64,000 nucleotides of DNA, from contig NZ_ATVT01000014.1 in assembly GCF_000420865.1 (NCBI RefSeq), forward strand, positions 46,969-110,968, written 5' to 3'. The stretch's first letter is position 1; the number at the start of each line of letters is the position of its first letter. The position numbers were made by a program, and so were the translations under genes. The notes under the pieces are model-generated. The model searched no databases, was not told the DNA's origin, and saw only the letters and a list, made by a program, of their open reading frames with translations. The DNA is from Butyrivibrio sp. XPD2006 (GTDB lineage Bacteria; Bacillota; Clostridia; Lachnospirales; Lachnospiraceae). Of the stretch, positions 63,783 through 64,000 are shown in pieces.

Positions 63783-64000
63783 TAGGGCATCGCAAATAGA
63801 CGGATTTTTTCCGCCAAAATAAAATTATGCAGCTTATTGTTTTTATGCTACTCTGTATAGGAAACTATGATATATCTTGCCAGTTAGTTTTCTTTCCCGA
63901 TGTCTATCTGGCCTTATAGGAACTAGATTTTTTGATATAATGGTTTCCAAATCAGGTGATGATGCCTTTCCTCGATAGAACAATCTACACATATGCACTG
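63783..64000 (+). other. Intergenic tail; possible start of the next gene
   Basis: No complete gene is seen. A TTGATATAATGG stretch (near 63932) may be an extended -10. An ATG at 63959 opens a frame (MMPFLDRTIYTYAL) to the window end, which may be the first codons of a plus-strand gene. The ribosome site is weak. Confidence 0.3.

Overview
The window looks like a piece of a low-GC Lachnospiraceae genome, most likely Butyrivibrio or a close relative. This is inferred from protein content and composition, not from a database match. Support includes type III glutamine synthetase, LL-diaminopimelate aminotransferase, abundant GGDEF and WYL regulators, sortase B, MalQ, and strong AGGAGG ribosome sites. 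No rRNA, tRNA, insertion sequence or CRISPR array was seen.

The centre (about 35.6-43 kb) is a plasmid-type replication and partition module. It holds a Rep_3-type initiator in an operon with a DUF815 AAA+ ATPase, about 20 direct iterons of the form ATTCCCTTTTTNGTCACCTA, 2.2 kb of extremely AT-rich non-coding DNA with many TATAACA repeats, then parA and a ribbon-helix-helix ParB-like gene, and an HU gene. Metabolic genes surround it: primary nitrogen assimilation, anthranilate synthase, phosphotransacetylase, D-aminoacyl-tRNA deacylase, MetY, and PnuC/NadR for NAD salvage. This mix fits a chromid (secondary chromosome) better than a simple plasmid. From memory, Butyrivibrio proteoclasticus and B. 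hungatei carry such replicons.

Layout. 0-7.5 kb (minus strand): a signalling operon with a four-repeat surface protein, a tandem-duplicated ATPase-like protein, STAS, RsbW-like, unknown, response regulator and diguanylate cyclase genes. 7.6-9 kb: two membrane proteins. 9-23.8 kb (minus): a nitrogen operon amt-PII, asnB, glnN (GSIII), gltB, gltD, dapL, glnA-like, ANTAR regulator. It is preceded by a consensus promoter and a leader with ANTAR-type hairpins and an intrinsic terminator, so the last gene probably controls the whole operon by antitermination. 23.8-25.9 kb: trpEG with a palindromic operator inside its promoter. 26-35.5 kb: assorted genes (lipoprotein, PHP phosphoesterase, pta, PAS-GAF-GGDEF, solute-binding protein, spoU-larC-hypA). 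35.6-43 kb: the origin and partition module. 43-50 kb: MATE, CheY-like, ACT, sortase B, PfpI, WYL, malQ, isochorismatase-family hydrolase. 51-55 kb: a LexA-box-controlled operon with two Y-family polymerases, a HAD-like protein, a small unknown and a YolD-like protein. 55-64 kb: metY, DUF218, dtd, lipoproteins, pnuC-nadR-CPBP protease and a DUF3048 protein.

Less expected items are the ANTAR leader, a pair of homologous 56-57 aa single-pass membrane proteins (27.6 and 50.0 kb), a 24-bp element shared by two distant regulatory regions (7.6 and 57.5 kb), the iteron overlapping the rep start, and the SOS two-polymerase cassette.
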